From an uncultured Clostridia bacterium (GTDB taxonomy: Bacteria; Bacillota; Clostridia; Christensenellales; Borkfalkiaceae): 64,000 nucleotides of DNA. The notes under the pieces are model-generated. The model had not been told where the DNA came from, ran no database searches, and worked only from the letters and a program-made list of their open reading frames with translations. The stretch spans positions 1 to 64,000 of the forward strand of contig CANQWX010000008.1 of the NCBI GenBank assembly GCA_947627665.1, written 5' to 3'. Below are positions 15,598-25,042 of this stretch, piece after piece. Made by a program: the position numbers and the translations under genes. How positions within the stretch are numbered: the first letter of the stretch is position 1; each line of letters begins with the position of its first letter.

Positions 15598-16650
15598 ATG
15601 GGAAAGAAAACCGAAAAGAGCCTTGTTCCCGCCGAAAAGAAGGACGGGACCGCCCCGAAGAACGGCAAACTCACCATCTATGAATACGAACAGAAATATG
15701 TCAAGCGGCAGAACGTGCGCGGGGCAAAGTTTGTCCTGCGCCTGATCGCCGCCGTCATCGGCGTGTTCCTCTTCGCCGTGCTGGCGCTCATCTCCCTCGA
15801 CGTATACAAAATCAACGAATACGTCGGCTACGGCGTGGCGGGCGTCTGCCTTCTCCTCTATATCTTCGTCTTTATCGTGCCCCTTTGCAAGATCATGAAG
15901 TCGGACTACTTCATCACCAACGTCAACGGCTTTACGGCGCGGGAGGCGCAGCGGCACAACAAAAAGCTCCGCCACGACATCGCCGACAAGATCATCGACC
16001 TCACGGCGCGGGTGGAGGGCGTCGGCTGGTACGATTCCCGCGTGGTGGGCGAGCTTGCCGTCGCCTCCAAGACGGGGGACGAGGAGGGTCTGCGCAAGAG
16101 CCTCACCGAACTGTACGAAGGCTCGGTCAAAAAGTCCGCAAAGGACCTCATCTTCAAGAGTTCGTTAAAGAGCGCCACCTATTCCATGGTGTCGCAGGCG
16201 GCGAAAATCGACGCCGCGCTCATCGTCGTCGTCAACGTGCAGCTCATCAAGGACCTCATCTTCCTCTACGGCTTCCGCCCCTCGGACGCCAAGCTCGTGA
16301 AGATCTTCGGCAGGGTGCTGACGAACTCCCTCACCGCGTACGGCCTCGGGAGCATGAACGTGGGCAACACCGTCGTCAAGACGATGGGCGAAGCGGTGCG
16401 GGACATTCCCATTTTAGGCTCCGCCATTGCGACCATCGTCGACAGCTCGGTGCAGGGATTGGTGAACGCGACGCTCACGACCGTCATCGGCTACCAGACC
16501 ATCAAATATCTCAATAAGGAATACAAATTGCAGGACATTTTGGACGGCGTGGACGTGAGCGAAACGCCCGTGGAGCTTGAGCAGGCGTGCTCGGAGCTGG
16601 AGGCGCAGCTCAAAAAGAAGAAGAAATTCGCCCCCGCAGCCGCCGTATAA
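15598..16650 (+). CDS. DUF697-like membrane protein
   Basis: A 350-residue protein. The N-terminal 45 residues are charged; two transmembrane helices follow (VLRLIAAVIGVFLFAVLALI, about 47-67; YGVAGVCLLLYIFVFIVPLC, about 78-98). The cytoplasmic part contains an amphipathic helical region and a glycine-rich hydrophobic region (ADALIVVVNVQLIKDLIFLYG, then GSMNVGNTVVKTMGEAV...ILGSAIATIVDSSVQG, about 205-305) that resembles the DUF697/YcjF family. No function can be assigned. The start is fixed by GGAGG 8 nt before the ATG at 15598. It ends in a Lys-rich tail. Single gene between two matching hairpins. Confidence 0.65.
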   Translation: MGKKTEKSLVPAEKKDGTAPKNGKLTIYEYEQKYVKRQNVRGAKFVLRLIAAVIGVFLFAVLALISLDVYKINEYVGYGVAGVCLLLYIFVFIVPLCKIMKSDYFITNVNGFTAREAQRHNKKLRHDIADKIIDLTARVEGVGWYDSRVVGELAVASKTGDEEGLRKSLTELYEGSVKKSAKDLIFKSSLKSATYSMVSQAAKIDAALIVVVNVQLIKDLIFLYGFRPSDAKLVKIFGRVLTNSLTAYGLGSMNVGNTVVKTMGEAVRDIPILGSAIATIVDSSVQGLVNATLTTVIGYQTIKYLNKEYKLQDILDGVDVSETPVELEQACSELEAQLKKKKKFAPAAAV

Positions 16651-16661
16651 AAGACAATCGG

Positions 16662-16700
16662 AAGCCGCCCGCGCTTGGGTCAAGCGCGGGCGGCTTTTTC
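16662..16700 (+). terminator. Intrinsic terminator of the DUF697-like gene
   Basis: Stem AAGCCGCCCGCGCTTG with its complement, followed by CTTTTTC. Confidence 0.85.
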
Positions 16701-16714
16701 CCGTTTGGAGGAGC

Positions 16715-17312
16715 TGCAACAGGGACCTGCCCCCGTTTACGGGGGCGGGTGGCACGGCGTAGCCGTGACAGGTGGGGGCACATATATCAACCCCCACCAC
16801 CGCCTGTCGGCGGAGCCGCCCCCTTCAAAGGGGGCAGCTCGGCGCCCACCCCCCTACCCCCCCTCCTTGGAGGGGGCAATCTTGGCGCCCCTCGCAGGGG
16901 AGCTGGCGAGGCGATAGCCGAGCCTGAGGGGTTTTCGAGAACCCTTTCCCCCTCGCGTTGCTCGGGTACTTTCCCTTTCAGGGACAGCAAGCGCCCCACC
17001 CCCTACCCCCCTCCTTGGAGGGGGCAATCTTGGCGCCCCTCGCAGGGGAGCCGGCGAGGCGATAGCCGAGCCTGAGGGGTTTTCGAGAACCCTTTCGGCA
17101 TTCGCTCCGCTCATGCCACTTTCTCACACGGGTAGAACCCCGTGTTCGGTCACCGTTCGCGCGGCAAATGCGCTCACTCATGTCGCATTGCGCCAACGAT
17201 TATCAATCGTTGGCAGAAAGCAATGCTCCACCCTAAAAGGGACAGCAAGCGCACCCCTTCGGAGGGGGCAGTGGGACCCCCTCCATTGGAGGGGGATCAA
17301 GGGGGTGGGCAG
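16715..17312. repeat. Gene-free mosaic of dispersed repeats
   Basis: From left: a CACCTGCC module (16726-16790), CCCCTCC-rich linkers, two same-orientation copies of the SLKGKVP/GERV module (16881-16991 and about 17029-17125), a GCGCGAACGGTGACC module (about 17104-17175) and an AACGATT module (17178-17249). No gene is supported. It ends next to the pheT stop codon. Confidence 0.85.
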
Positions 17313-17315
17313 ACC

Positions 17316-19718
17316 TTACCGCAATTCGGCGCCTAAATTGTGCTTGAGATCGCCCACGATCCTGTTGAAAAATCCGTCCACCGCCTCGGGCGAGAGCGGC
17401 TTTTCCACCTTTTCGTCGGGCGAGAAGGTCAAACGGAACGCCATGCTCTTCTTGTCCGTCCCGAGCTGCTTGCCGCGGTAGACGTCGAACAGCTCCACCT
17501 TCTTTACCGCCTTGCAGGCGCGGAGAATGCGCTCCTCGAGCGCGGCGCAGGTGACCGCCTCGTCCACCACCACCGCAAGGTCGCGCTGCACGCTCTCGAA
17601 GCGGGGAAGTTCATGATAGGTGATGTCCTTTGCAAACCGTTTCCTGAGAAGCGCGTAGTCGAGTTCGCACAGATACGTCTTCTTTTCGAGCGCCAGCTCC
17701 CCGGCAATCGCGGGGTGCAATTCGCCCAGCACGCCGGCCTCCTTTTCCCCCATTCTGACGACCGCCGTCACGCCGGGGTGCAGGTAGGGACGCTCCCCTT
17801 TTTCAAAGGTGAGCCGAATGTCAAACGCCGCGGCGAGCGCCTCCACGGCGCCTTTGAGGTCGAAGAAGTCCCCCTCTCCCCACAGCCCGAGCACGAGATG
17901 TTTGCGCTCCTCGGGCAGCGCTTTGAGCGGCAATTCTTCACACAGGTACACATTTGCGAGTTCGAACAGCCTCCCCTCGTAGTTTCCGCGGCGCACATTG
18001 CGCACCACGTTTTGCAGCATGGAGGGAAGAAGCAGCGTGCGCATCAACGAGAGGTCCTCGCTGATGGGATTGAGAATGCGGATGGCCCTGCGCTCGGGCG
18101 CGTCTTCGGGAAGGCGCAGAAGATCGAGGTCCTTGAGAGAATAAAAAGAGTAGTTACACGCCTCGAAGAAACCCTCCTTTTCGAGCGTGCGCTTGGTCTT
18201 GCGCTCCTGCTCCTGCGCGGGCGTTCTGCCGCCGTGCGTCACCGTGGCGTTTTCGAGGAAGGTGGGCGTGATGTGGTCATAACCGTACATACGGATGACC
18301 TCTTCGGCGAGGTCGGGATAGCCGTCTACGTCCTCCCGCCAAGGGGGTACGTCGGCGGAAAAGTCCTCTCCCAAATCGTCGATCAGGAAGCCGAGCCGCC
18401 CCAAAATGCCATTCACTTCCTCCTTGGGAACGTGGATTCCGAGCAGTTTGTCGATGGCGGCGTAAGAGGTATGGATGACCTTTTCCGCCTTGGGAACGGA
18501 GCACACCTCGGTAAGGTATTCTGTGGGCGTGCCGCAGCCGAGGACCTGCATGAGCGTGAGGGCGCGCGCCATTCCCACCTTGGGCGTGAAGAGCGGGTCG
18601 ACCCCCTTTTCGAAGCGGGCGGAGGAATCGCTCCGCTGCCCGAGTGCGCGGGAGGTCTTCCGCACGCTGTCGCGCGCAAAGCTCGCCGCTTCGAGGAATA
18701 CCTCCTTCGTGTTTGGCTTGATCTCGCTGTTTAAGCCTCCCATGACCCCCGCAAGCGCCACGGGACGCTCTCCGTCGCAGATGAGCAGGTTTTCGGGGTG
18801 CAGAGTAAACTCCTTCTCGTCGAGGGTGACGATCTTCTCCCCCTCTTCGGCGCAACGGACGACGATCTTGTCGCCGTGCAAAAACTTTCGGTCGAACGCG
18901 TGCATGGGCTGTCCGACTTCGAGCAGCACATAGTTGGTGATGTCGACGACGTTATTCACCGAGCGCAGCCCCATGAGGGCAAGACGGCGGCGCAGCCACT
19001 GCGGGCTTTTGCCGATCCTGACCCCCTTCACATAGCTCCCCCGATAGACGGGGCAGAGCTTGGGTTCTTTTACCTCGACGGGGATCCTGACGCTTGTCGG
19101 CTCGCTCTCGTAGGAAACGGAGAGGGGCATGAGGTGCATTCCCGTCGCCGCCGCGACCTCGCGGGCAAGCCCGTAGATACTCTGGCAGTCGGGGCGGTTC
19201 GCCGTCACCGCGATGTCGAAGATCCAGTCGTCAAGCCCGACTTCGATCCGCGCGTCGTAGCCAAGGGGGGTGTTCCCATCGAGAATGAGAATGCCGTTTA
19301 TCTCGGCGCCCTCATAGAAATCGTCGTTGATGCCAAGTTCCTCGCCCGAGCAGAACATGCCCTCGGAAACGACCCCGCGGAGCTTGCCCGTCTTGATCTT
19401 TTGCACCCCGCCCTCGTGTTTGACGGTCGCGCCGTCCAAGGCGACGGGTACAACGGCCCCCTCAAACACGTTCGTCGCGGCGGTGACGATCTGCTTTTTG
19501 CCCTGCTTGCCGCAGTCCACTTCGCAGACGGTGAGCCTGTCCGCGTCGGGGTGCTTTTCGCACTTGACGATCTTCCCCGTGTACACCCCCTCGACGTCCT
19601 TGCCGAGATAGGTGAGTTCCTCCACTTCGAACCCGCAGGAGAAGAGCACGTCTTTCAGCTCCTCCGCGGGAAGGGTAACGTTTACATATTCCTTTAACCA
19701 GCTATACGGCAATAACAT
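17316..19718 (-). CDS. pheT: Phenylalanine-tRNA ligase beta subunit
   Basis: An 800-residue subunit of the alpha2-beta2 enzyme that charges tRNA-Phe. Domains in order: an N-terminal tRNA-binding OB domain (YTGKIVKCEKHPDADRLTV, about 45-145), the B3/B4 editing domain (about 200-390; RGSYVKGVRIGKSPQWL), the B5 domain (about 405-475), the catalytic-like core (about 480-690; MYGYDHITPTFLEN) and the C-terminal ferredoxin-fold anticodon-binding domain (RDLAVVVDEAVTCAALEERI). Length is normal. It lies 13 bp after pheS and shares its T-box leader. Its stop is next to the repeat block. Confidence 0.97.
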   Translation of the reverse strand: MLLPYSWLKEYVNVTLPAEELKDVLFSCGFEVEELTYLGKDVEGVYTGKIVKCEKHPDADRLTVCEVDCGKQGKKQIVTAATNVFEGAVVPVALDGATVKHEGGVQKIKTGKLRGVVSEGMFCSGEELGINDDFYEGAEINGILILDGNTPLGYDARIEVGLDDWIFDIAVTANRPDCQSIYGLAREVAAATGMHLMPLSVSYESEPTSVRIPVEVKEPKLCPVYRGSYVKGVRIGKSPQWLRRRLALMGLRSVNNVVDITNYVLLEVGQPMHAFDRKFLHGDKIVVRCAEEGEKIVTLDEKEFTLHPENLLICDGERPVALAGVMGGLNSEIKPNTKEVFLEAASFARDSVRKTSRALGQRSDSSARFEKGVDPLFTPKVGMARALTLMQVLGCGTPTEYLTEVCSVPKAEKVIHTSYAAIDKLLGIHVPKEEVNGILGRLGFLIDDLGEDFSADVPPWREDVDGYPDLAEEVIRMYGYDHITPTFLENATVTHGGRTPAQEQERKTKRTLEKEGFFEACNYSFYSLKDLDLLRLPEDAPERRAIRILNPISEDLSLMRTLLLPSMLQNVVRNVRRGNYEGRLFELANVYLCEELPLKALPEERKHLVLGLWGEGDFFDLKGAVEALAAAFDIRLTFEKGERPYLHPGVTAVVRMGEKEAGVLGELHPAIAGELALEKKTYLCELDYALLRKRFAKDITYHELPRFESVQRDLAVVVDEAVTCAALEERILRACKAVKKVELFDVYRGKQLGTDKKSMAFRLTFSPDEKVEKPLSPEAVDGFFNRIVGDLKHNLGAELR

Positions 19719-19731
19719 TTCCTCTCCCTCC

Positions 19732-20748
19732 TCAGTCCTTGAATTGTTCCAGGAAACGGGTATCGTTTTCCGTCAAAAGTTTGATGTTTCCCAGACCGTA
19801 TTTGAGCATGGCGATGCGCTCGATGCCCATGCCGAACGCAAAGCCCGAATATACGTCGGGGTCCACGCTGCAGTTTTCGAGCACGCGGCGGTTGACCATG
19901 CCCGCGCCGAGCACTTCGATCCAGCCCGTGCCCTTGCAGAGGGAACAACCCTTCCCCCCGCAGGCGGCGCAGCTCACGTCCACCTCGACGGACGGCTCCG
20001 TGAAGGGGAAATAGCTCGGGCGCAGCCGCGTCTTGCTCGTTTCGGAGAACATCTTCTTCGCAAATTCGTCGAGCATGCCCTGAAGATCGCACAGCGTGAT
20101 GCCCTTATCCACGACAAGCCCCTCCATCTGGTGGAACATGGGCGAATGGGTGGCGTCGTCGTCCGAGCGGAACACTCTGCCCGGCGAGAGGATCTTGATG
20201 GGCGGTTTCTTCTGCTCCATCACGCGGATCTGCCCCGCGCTCGTCTGGGTGCGCAGCAGAAATTCCTCCGTGAGATAGAAGGTATCCTGCATGTCCCGCG
20301 CGGGGTGGTCGGCGGGCGTGTTGAGCGCGGTAAAGTTGTAGTATTCGTTCTCGATCTCGGGTCCCTCGAACACCTCGAAGCCCATGCCCGAGAAGAGATC
20401 GATGAGCTTGTCCTTCACCCGTGTGACGGGATGCAGGGCGCCCTCCTTGGCGCGCCGCCCCGGCAGGGTGACGTCGATCTGCTCCCCCGCGAGCTTTTCT
20501 TCCAGCTCTTTGCGCTTGAGTTTTTCCTCGAGCGCGGCAAATTTTTCCTCGAGCGCCTCCCTTAAAGCGTTCACCCGCTTGCCGAACGCGGGGCGCGCCT
20601 CCGCGGCCAGCTCCTTCATGCTCTTGAGCAGCCCCGTCACTTTGCCCGTGCGCCCCAAGAACTTCATCTTGACCTCATAGAGGGTGCGGCTGTCCTTTGC
20701 CGCCTCCGCCTCTGAGGCCGCCTCCTGCAACAGATCGAGATCTTCCAT
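19732..20748 (-). CDS. pheS: Phenylalanine-tRNA ligase alpha subunit
   Basis: A 338-residue catalytic subunit. An N-terminal coiled coil (about 1-85) binds tRNA. The class II core has motif 2 around [17 protein letters not shown] (about 190) and motif 3 in [17 protein letters not shown] (about 305). A four-Cys segment, [16 protein letters not shown] (about 258), is a zinc-like insert common in bacterial PheS. The ATG at 20748 follows GAGGTG. Transcription starts about 260 nt upstream and passes through a Phe T-box, so expression is expected to rise when uncharged tRNA-Phe accumulates. Confidence 0.97.
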   Translation of the reverse strand: MEDLDLLQEAASEAEAAKDSRTLYEVKMKFLGRTGKVTGLLKSMKELAAEARPAFGKRVNALREALEEKFAALEEKLKRKELEEKLAGEQIDVTLPGRRAKEGALHPVTRVKDKLIDLFSGMGFEVFEGPEIENEYYNFTALNTPADHPARDMQDTFYLTEEFLLRTQTSAGQIRVMEQKKPPIKILSPGRVFRSDDDATHSPMFHQMEGLVVDKGITLCDLQGMLDEFAKKMFSETSKTRLRPSYFPFTEPSVEVDVSCAACGGKGCSLCKGTGWIEVLGAGMVNRRVLENCSVDPDVYSGFAFGMGIERIAMLKYGLGNIKLLTENDTRFLEQFKD

Positions 20749-20756
20749 TTTTCACC

Positions 20757-21013
20757 TCATAAATAAAACATGCCCTGCCAGCCGAAAAACGGCTGACAGG
20801 GCGTGACAATGACGCGGTACCACCTGTCTTTGCGCGCACGAAAGGCGCGCCTCATTGCCCCTTGACGCGGGAAACGGCTCCTCTTGAAGTTCTGTTCGGA
20901 GAAGCGGCTCGCGGGGGAATACCGCCGCCCCCTCCTTGAAAGCCTTTCAGCCGCGGGTCTTTCTCTCTGGAAAGAAGGTCCTGGGCGGCGTCTGTTCCGC
21001 TTCAAACGCCTGT
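20757..21013 (-). promoter_or_regulatory. T-box leader of pheST (Phe, UUC specifier)
   Basis: The conserved T-box AGGTGGTACCGCG is on the minus strand at 20813-20825. Stem I can close by GAAGCGG/CCGCTTC and GACGCCGCC/GGCGGCG; between the two, on the 3' side, lies TATTCCCC, giving a UUC phenylalanine specifier at 20917-20919. The terminator (20772-20802) has a 13-bp stem GCCCTGTCAGCCG/CGGCTGGCAGGGC and a TTTTATTT tail 12 nt before pheS. In this class, uncharged tRNA pairs with specifier and T-box bulge to prevent termination. Confidence 0.93.
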
Positions 21014-21019
21014 ATCGCC

Positions 21020-21048
21020 ATTATAGCCGTTCCCGCGGGAAATGTCAA
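21020..21048 (-). promoter_or_regulatory. Consensus promoter of pheST
   Basis: On the minus strand TTGACA, 17 nt, TATAAT. The -35 box shares its TGA with the stop codon of the upstream rhamnosidase-like gene. Confidence 0.92.
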
Positions 21049-23384
21049 ACGTTTTTGAGCGTCCCGACGATGATGTTTTCGCCCGCATGCAGGGCAATTT
21101 CCCCGCCCCCGGGAACAAGGCCGCAGGAAACGCCCGCGGGCAGGCGGAAGCGGGCGGGAACGCCTGCGGGGACAACGGCGCGGTAAGTCCACTTTCCGCC
21201 CTCGAGAGAGGAGCTTACCTCGATGCGGCCGCGGACGCTCTCGTAGGACGCCCTGACCCAAGCGACCCGCGCGTCGGGCACGGGGGCGAGCAAAATTTCG
21301 GCAAAACCCGCCTTTGCGGGAACGATCCCCGCCATCGTCTTGAACATCCAGCCCACCACCGCGCCGTAGGCATAGTGGTTGAAGGAATTCATCACGATGT
21401 CCGCAAAGCCCTTCTCCGCCGAGTAGGAATCCCAGCGCTCCCACACCGTGGTGGCGCCGTTTTTCACCTGGTACAGCCACGAGGGGCACTCCTCGTTCAA
21501 GAGCACGGAATAGGCGACGTCGCTGCGCCCGATCTTCGTGAGAACGTCGAGCAAAATTTTGGTCCCGAGGAACCCCGTCCTAAGCCCGTTGCCGTTGCGC
21601 GCAAGGTTTTCGAGCAGCGTCTTTTCCGCCTCCCGTTCCTCCTCTTCCTCCAAAAGGCCGAGCAGGATCGCATGCGCGCACACCGACTGTTCCCCGCGCA
21701 CCGGCTTCCCGTTTTTGAGATAGCGGGCGCGGAAGAGGGCGCGTTCTCTTTCATAGAGCTTTTCGTAATGCGCCGCCTCCTCCTCTCTTTGCAGGATGCG
21801 CGCCATCTCGGACATGGCGAGCGCGTCCCACGCGTAATAGCAGACGCCGAGGATCTCGCGGATCGTGTCGTCGTTGGATTCGAAGGAGAGCCAGTCCCCC
21901 CAATGGGGCTGCCCGCCCATGCCATGGCTCGCGCCGAGATAGCCGTCCACATATTTCTTCATGGCGTCCCAGTGCGCGGAAATGCTCTCACGGTCGCCGT
22001 ACATCGTATATAAAGTCAAAGGGAGCAGGACGCCCGCGTCCGCCCAGCCCGTGCCGCCGTAGCGCGAGCCGTGGTATTGCCCCGTGGGCGCGACCCCCGG
22101 AAAGCTGCCGTCCTCCGCCTGCGCGTCCCGCATGCTGCGGAGGTACCGCTCCAAAAACTCCTTGCTGTCCGCCAAAAAACAGCCCGCCTCGGCGAACACC
22201 TGCGTATCCGCCGTCCAGCCGAGCCGCTCATCCCGCTGCGGGCAGTCGGTGGGCACGCTCACATAGTTGGAGAGCTGTCCCCACGCGGCGTTTTCCACCA
22301 GACGGTCCAAAAGAGGGTCGGAGGTGTGCAGCTCGCCCGTCCTCCGGGGCACCGAGCTGAGCACTTCCCCCGCAAGACGGGAAAAGCGCACGGGAGCGGT
22401 CGCCGTGATCTCGAGATAGCGGAAGCCGCAATAGGTGAACAGGGAGTGGTATTCCTCCTCCCCTTCCCCGCGCAAAACGTATTCCGTTTCGGCTTTTGCG
22501 GTGCGGTAGTTGGTGCGGTAGAGGCTTCCGCCCGCGCCGCTGTTGTTGCGGGCGATCTCCCCGTTGCCGTCGTTGAGGACTTCGCCGCGGACGATCTTGA
22601 CGACCGTGCCGCGCGCGCCCTCCACTGTGAAGCGCTCCCTGCCCGCGAAATTCTGCCCGAGATCGGCGAGCGCCGTTTCGCCCGCCCCGAGCGTAAAACT
22701 TTCGCCCTCGGCATAGCGGCGCAGGACCTTGATCCTGCCGTAGCAGCCCTCGCCGCCGCCCTCCGTGCCGCAGTAGACCGTGACGGCAGCCTGCCGTTCC
22801 AGCTCCTTTTTGACCGTGATATGGGGGCCGAAAAAGGGCGTGAGTTCGCCCGAAAATTCCCTATTTTCGCATACGGTCGGCCAATCGGCGTCGTCAAAGG
22901 CGGCAAACATCCACCCGTTCCCGACGCGGGCGTCGTAGCGCTCGCCGTCGTAGATGTCGCTTGCAAGATACCCGCTTGCCCGCGCGCTCTTCCAGCCGAG
23001 ATCGGTGACGATCTCCTCTTCCCCGTTCTCCCCGCAGAGGACGAGCCGCGCGAGAAAGCCCTCCTTCTTGCCGTAACAGGCGGCGACCCGCCCGCTCCAC
23101 CAGCCGCTGCCCACGACCGCCGTGAGCGCATTTTCGCCCTCGCAGAGCAGTTCCGTGACGTCGTAGCGGGTATAGCTCTTGCGCTTTGCCATCTCCTCCG
23201 AACCGGGTTCCAGCTCGTAATTGCCCACCCGTTTGCCGTTTAAGAACACAACGTAGCAGCCGAGCGCCGTTGCGTAGAGGGTGGCGGAACGCACTTTGCG
23301 CGCGCGGAAAGTTTTGCGGAACACGGGGAGCGCCTCCCCCTCCTGCGCGCATGCGATAAAGATCGCCTTGCCGAGATCTTTCAT
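21045..23384 (-). CDS. Alpha-L-rhamnosidase-like glycoside hydrolase (GH78)
   Basis: A 779-residue protein. N-terminal beta domains (about 1-320) include a carbohydrate-binding-like fold (GCYVVFLNGKRVGNYELEPG). The (alpha/alpha)6 barrel begins near residue 350; the family catalytic region is SVPTDCPQRDERLGWTADTQ (about 390), followed by WADAGVLLPLTLYTMYGD and WLYQVKNGATTVWERWDSY (about 640), and a C-terminal beta domain. There is no signal peptide, so it is probably intracellular and acts on imported oligosaccharides or glycosides. Start at 23384 (AGGAG upstream), 25 codons inside the track ORF. It is the last gene of ppx-maf-mreB-like-GH78. The exact sugar specificity is an inference from the family. 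Confidence 0.9.
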   Translation of the reverse strand: MKDLGKAIFIACAQEGEALPVFRKTFRARKVRSATLYATALGCYVVFLNGKRVGNYELEPGSEEMAKRKSYTRYDVTELLCEGENALTAVVGSGWWSGRVAACYGKKEGFLARLVLCGENGEEEIVTDLGWKSARASGYLASDIYDGERYDARVGNGWMFAAFDDADWPTVCENREFSGELTPFFGPHITVKKELERQAAVTVYCGTEGGGEGCYGRIKVLRRYAEGESFTLGAGETALADLGQNFAGRERFTVEGARGTVVKIVRGEVLNDGNGEIARNNSGAGGSLYRTNYRTAKAETEYVLRGEGEEEYHSLFTYCGFRYLEITATAPVRFSRLAGEVLSSVPRRTGELHTSDPLLDRLVENAAWGQLSNYVSVPTDCPQRDERLGWTADTQVFAEAGCFLADSKEFLERYLRSMRDAQAEDGSFPGVAPTGQYHGSRYGGTGWADAGVLLPLTLYTMYGDRESISAHWDAMKKYVDGYLGASHGMGGQPHWGDWLSFESNDDTIREILGVCYYAWDALAMSEMARILQREEEAAHYEKLYERERALFRARYLKNGKPVRGEQSVCAHAILLGLLEEEEEREAEKTLLENLARNGNGLRTGFLGTKILLDVLTKIGRSDVAYSVLLNEECPSWLYQVKNGATTVWERWDSYSAEKGFADIVMNSFNHYAYGAVVGWMFKTMAGIVPAKAGFAEILLAPVPDARVAWVRASYESVRGRIEVSSSLEGGKWTYRAVVPAGVPARFRLPAGVSCGLVPGGGEIALHAGENIIVGTLKNV

Positions 23385-23507
23385 ACCGTTTCTCCTTTTC
23401 TGTCCGATGACGGGGAACGCCGCGCGGCCTGCGTGTGCGTCCGTGCGCCCGCAAGCCATAAAAAACAGCGGCCGAAAGGAGCCGCCGTTTTGCGGGAAGT
23501 CCCCCGC

Positions 23508-24494
23508 TTAATCCATTCTGATCCTTCTGAGAAGGGCGGGATTGCCCACCGCCCTGCCGCCGCCGAGCACGACGGACATCTGCGGATCGCCCGAGATGTG
23601 CGCCTCCATCTGCAATTTTTCCGCGACGTAGTCCGCAAGCCCCGCAAGCCCCGCGACGCCGCCCGAGAGGTAGACGCCGTTCTTGCCCACCGCCGCGGAC
23701 ACCTCCGCAGGCAGCTTTTTGAGCACCATCTCCGCATATTCCACGATCTTGTCTATGTAGATGCGCACGGGGAATTCGATGTCGGACGAGGAAACGGAGA
23801 CCGAACGCGGCTTGCCCGTCGTGATGTCCCGCCCGTTGATGATGGTGCTCTGGTTGTCGTCCTCGATGAGGCTGCCGACCGTATTTTTGAGCTTCTCGCT
23901 CGTCAAAGAGCCGATCTTCAAATTGAACTTGTCGGCGATGTGGTCGATGATGTGGATGTCCATGTTGTTCCCGCCGACGTTCATGGAGATGCCCGCGATG
24001 ATGCCGTCGAGGGAGAAGGTGGCGACGGAGGTGACCCCCGCCCCGATGTCAATGGCAAAGACGGGGTTGCTCTCGCTGAGCGGAACGTCCTGCCCGAGGG
24101 CGCTCAAAAAGGGCGCTTCGGCAAAATTCACGCGGGAGATGCCCGCCGATTTTGCAACACGGTATATCTTTTCGCGGGATTCGGCCTTAAAACCGCAGGG
24201 GACGCAGAAGAGCGCCTCCACCGAAAAAGCCTTGCCCGCCGCCTTCCGCAAGAAGTATTCGAGGAGCGCCGCCGCTAACTTTTCGGAGACGATCTCCCCC
24301 TCGTAGACGGGGAAACAGACATCCGTCTGGTCGGCGGTCTTGCCGAGCAGCCGCTTGGCGTCGTTGCCGTAGGCGCGGATCTCGCCCGTGTCCTTCTGCA
24401 CGGTGACGCAGGTCGCCTCTGCGAGCACGATGCCGCTGCCGAGGCGGTAGATCTTCGTAACAGATGTGCCGAAATCGATCGCAAGTTTCAACAT
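23508..24494 (-). CDS. MreB-like actin-fold protein
   Basis: A 328-residue ATPase of the actin/Hsp70 fold. PHOSPHATE-1 is AIDFGTSVTKIY (residue 5), PHOSPHATE-2 is VFAIDIGAGVTSVATFSLDG (about 145), and the adenosine loop is GVYLSGGVAGLAGLADYV (about 275). It keeps the MreB-type GGNNMDIHIIDH sequence. It is a cell-shape or cytoskeletal protein; close neighbours mreC and mreD are absent, so it could be an Mbl/MreBH-type paralogue. It overlaps the end of maf by 7 nt, which recalls the maf-mreB linkage of Firmicutes. It is slightly shorter than typical MreB (about 335-345). Confidence 0.85.
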   Translation of the reverse strand: MLKLAIDFGTSVTKIYRLGSGIVLAEATCVTVQKDTGEIRAYGNDAKRLLGKTADQTDVCFPVYEGEIVSEKLAAALLEYFLRKAAGKAFSVEALFCVPCGFKAESREKIYRVAKSAGISRVNFAEAPFLSALGQDVPLSESNPVFAIDIGAGVTSVATFSLDGIIAGISMNVGGNNMDIHIIDHIADKFNLKIGSLTSEKLKNTVGSLIEDDNQSTIINGRDITTGKPRSVSVSSSDIEFPVRIYIDKIVEYAEMVLKKLPAEVSAAVGKNGVYLSGGVAGLAGLADYVAEKLQMEAHISGDPQMSVVLGGGRAVGNPALLRRIRMD

Positions 24495-25042
24495 AGATGT
24501 ACTTCCTTCAAAAATGCGCGCACGGTCTCCATGGGGAGTCCGATGACGTTGGTGTAACTGCCCTCATACCCTGCGGCAAGCCCGCCGTCCTGTATGCCGT
24601 AAGCCCCCGCCTTGTCCATCGGGGAGCCGCTTGCGACATATGCTTCGAGGAATGCTTCGTCCAAAGGGAAAAAGGTGACCCGCGTTTCCACGATCTCCGC
24701 AAGCCGCGTCCCCTGCCCCAAAAGGCACACCCCCGTAAAGACGGAGTGGGTCCTGCCGCTCAACAGGCGGAGCATCCGCTTGGCGTCCGCGGCGTCCCTG
24801 GGCTTTCCCAAAATTTCGCCGCCGCAACAGACGACGGTGTCCGCGCCGAGCACGAAAGCTTCGGGATAGCGCGAGAGCACCTCCCCCGCCTTTCCTTCGG
24901 CGAACGAAAGCGCCGTTTCCCGTGCGGACAGCCCCTCCGCCCGCTCCTCGAAGCGGGACGGAACGACCTCGAACGGGACATCCAGTGCGGCAAGCAGCTC
25001 ACGCCGACGGGGAGAATTGCTCGCCAAAAGGAGCTTTGTCAC
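24488..25042 (-). CDS. maf: Maf-family nucleotide pyrophosphatase
   Basis: A 184-residue enzyme that hydrolyses non-canonical or pyrimidine nucleoside triphosphates to monophosphates, a house-cleaning function also linked to septum control. Signature motifs: LLASNSPRRRELLAAL at the N-terminus, VLGADTVVCCGGEILGKP (about 65), SGRTHSVFTGVCL (about 94) and DKAGAYGIQDGGL (about 145). It overlaps ppx by 4 nt and the MreB-like gene by 7 nt, so the three are translationally coupled. Confidence 0.95.
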   Translation of the reverse strand: MTKLLLASNSPRRRELLAALDVPFEVVPSRFEERAEGLSARETALSFAEGKAGEVLSRYPEAFVLGADTVVCCGGEILGKPRDAADAKRMLRLLSGRTHSVFTGVCLLGQGTRLAEIVETRVTFFPLDEAFLEAYVASGSPMDKAGAYGIQDGGLAAGYEGSYTNVIGLPMETVRAFLKEVHLC

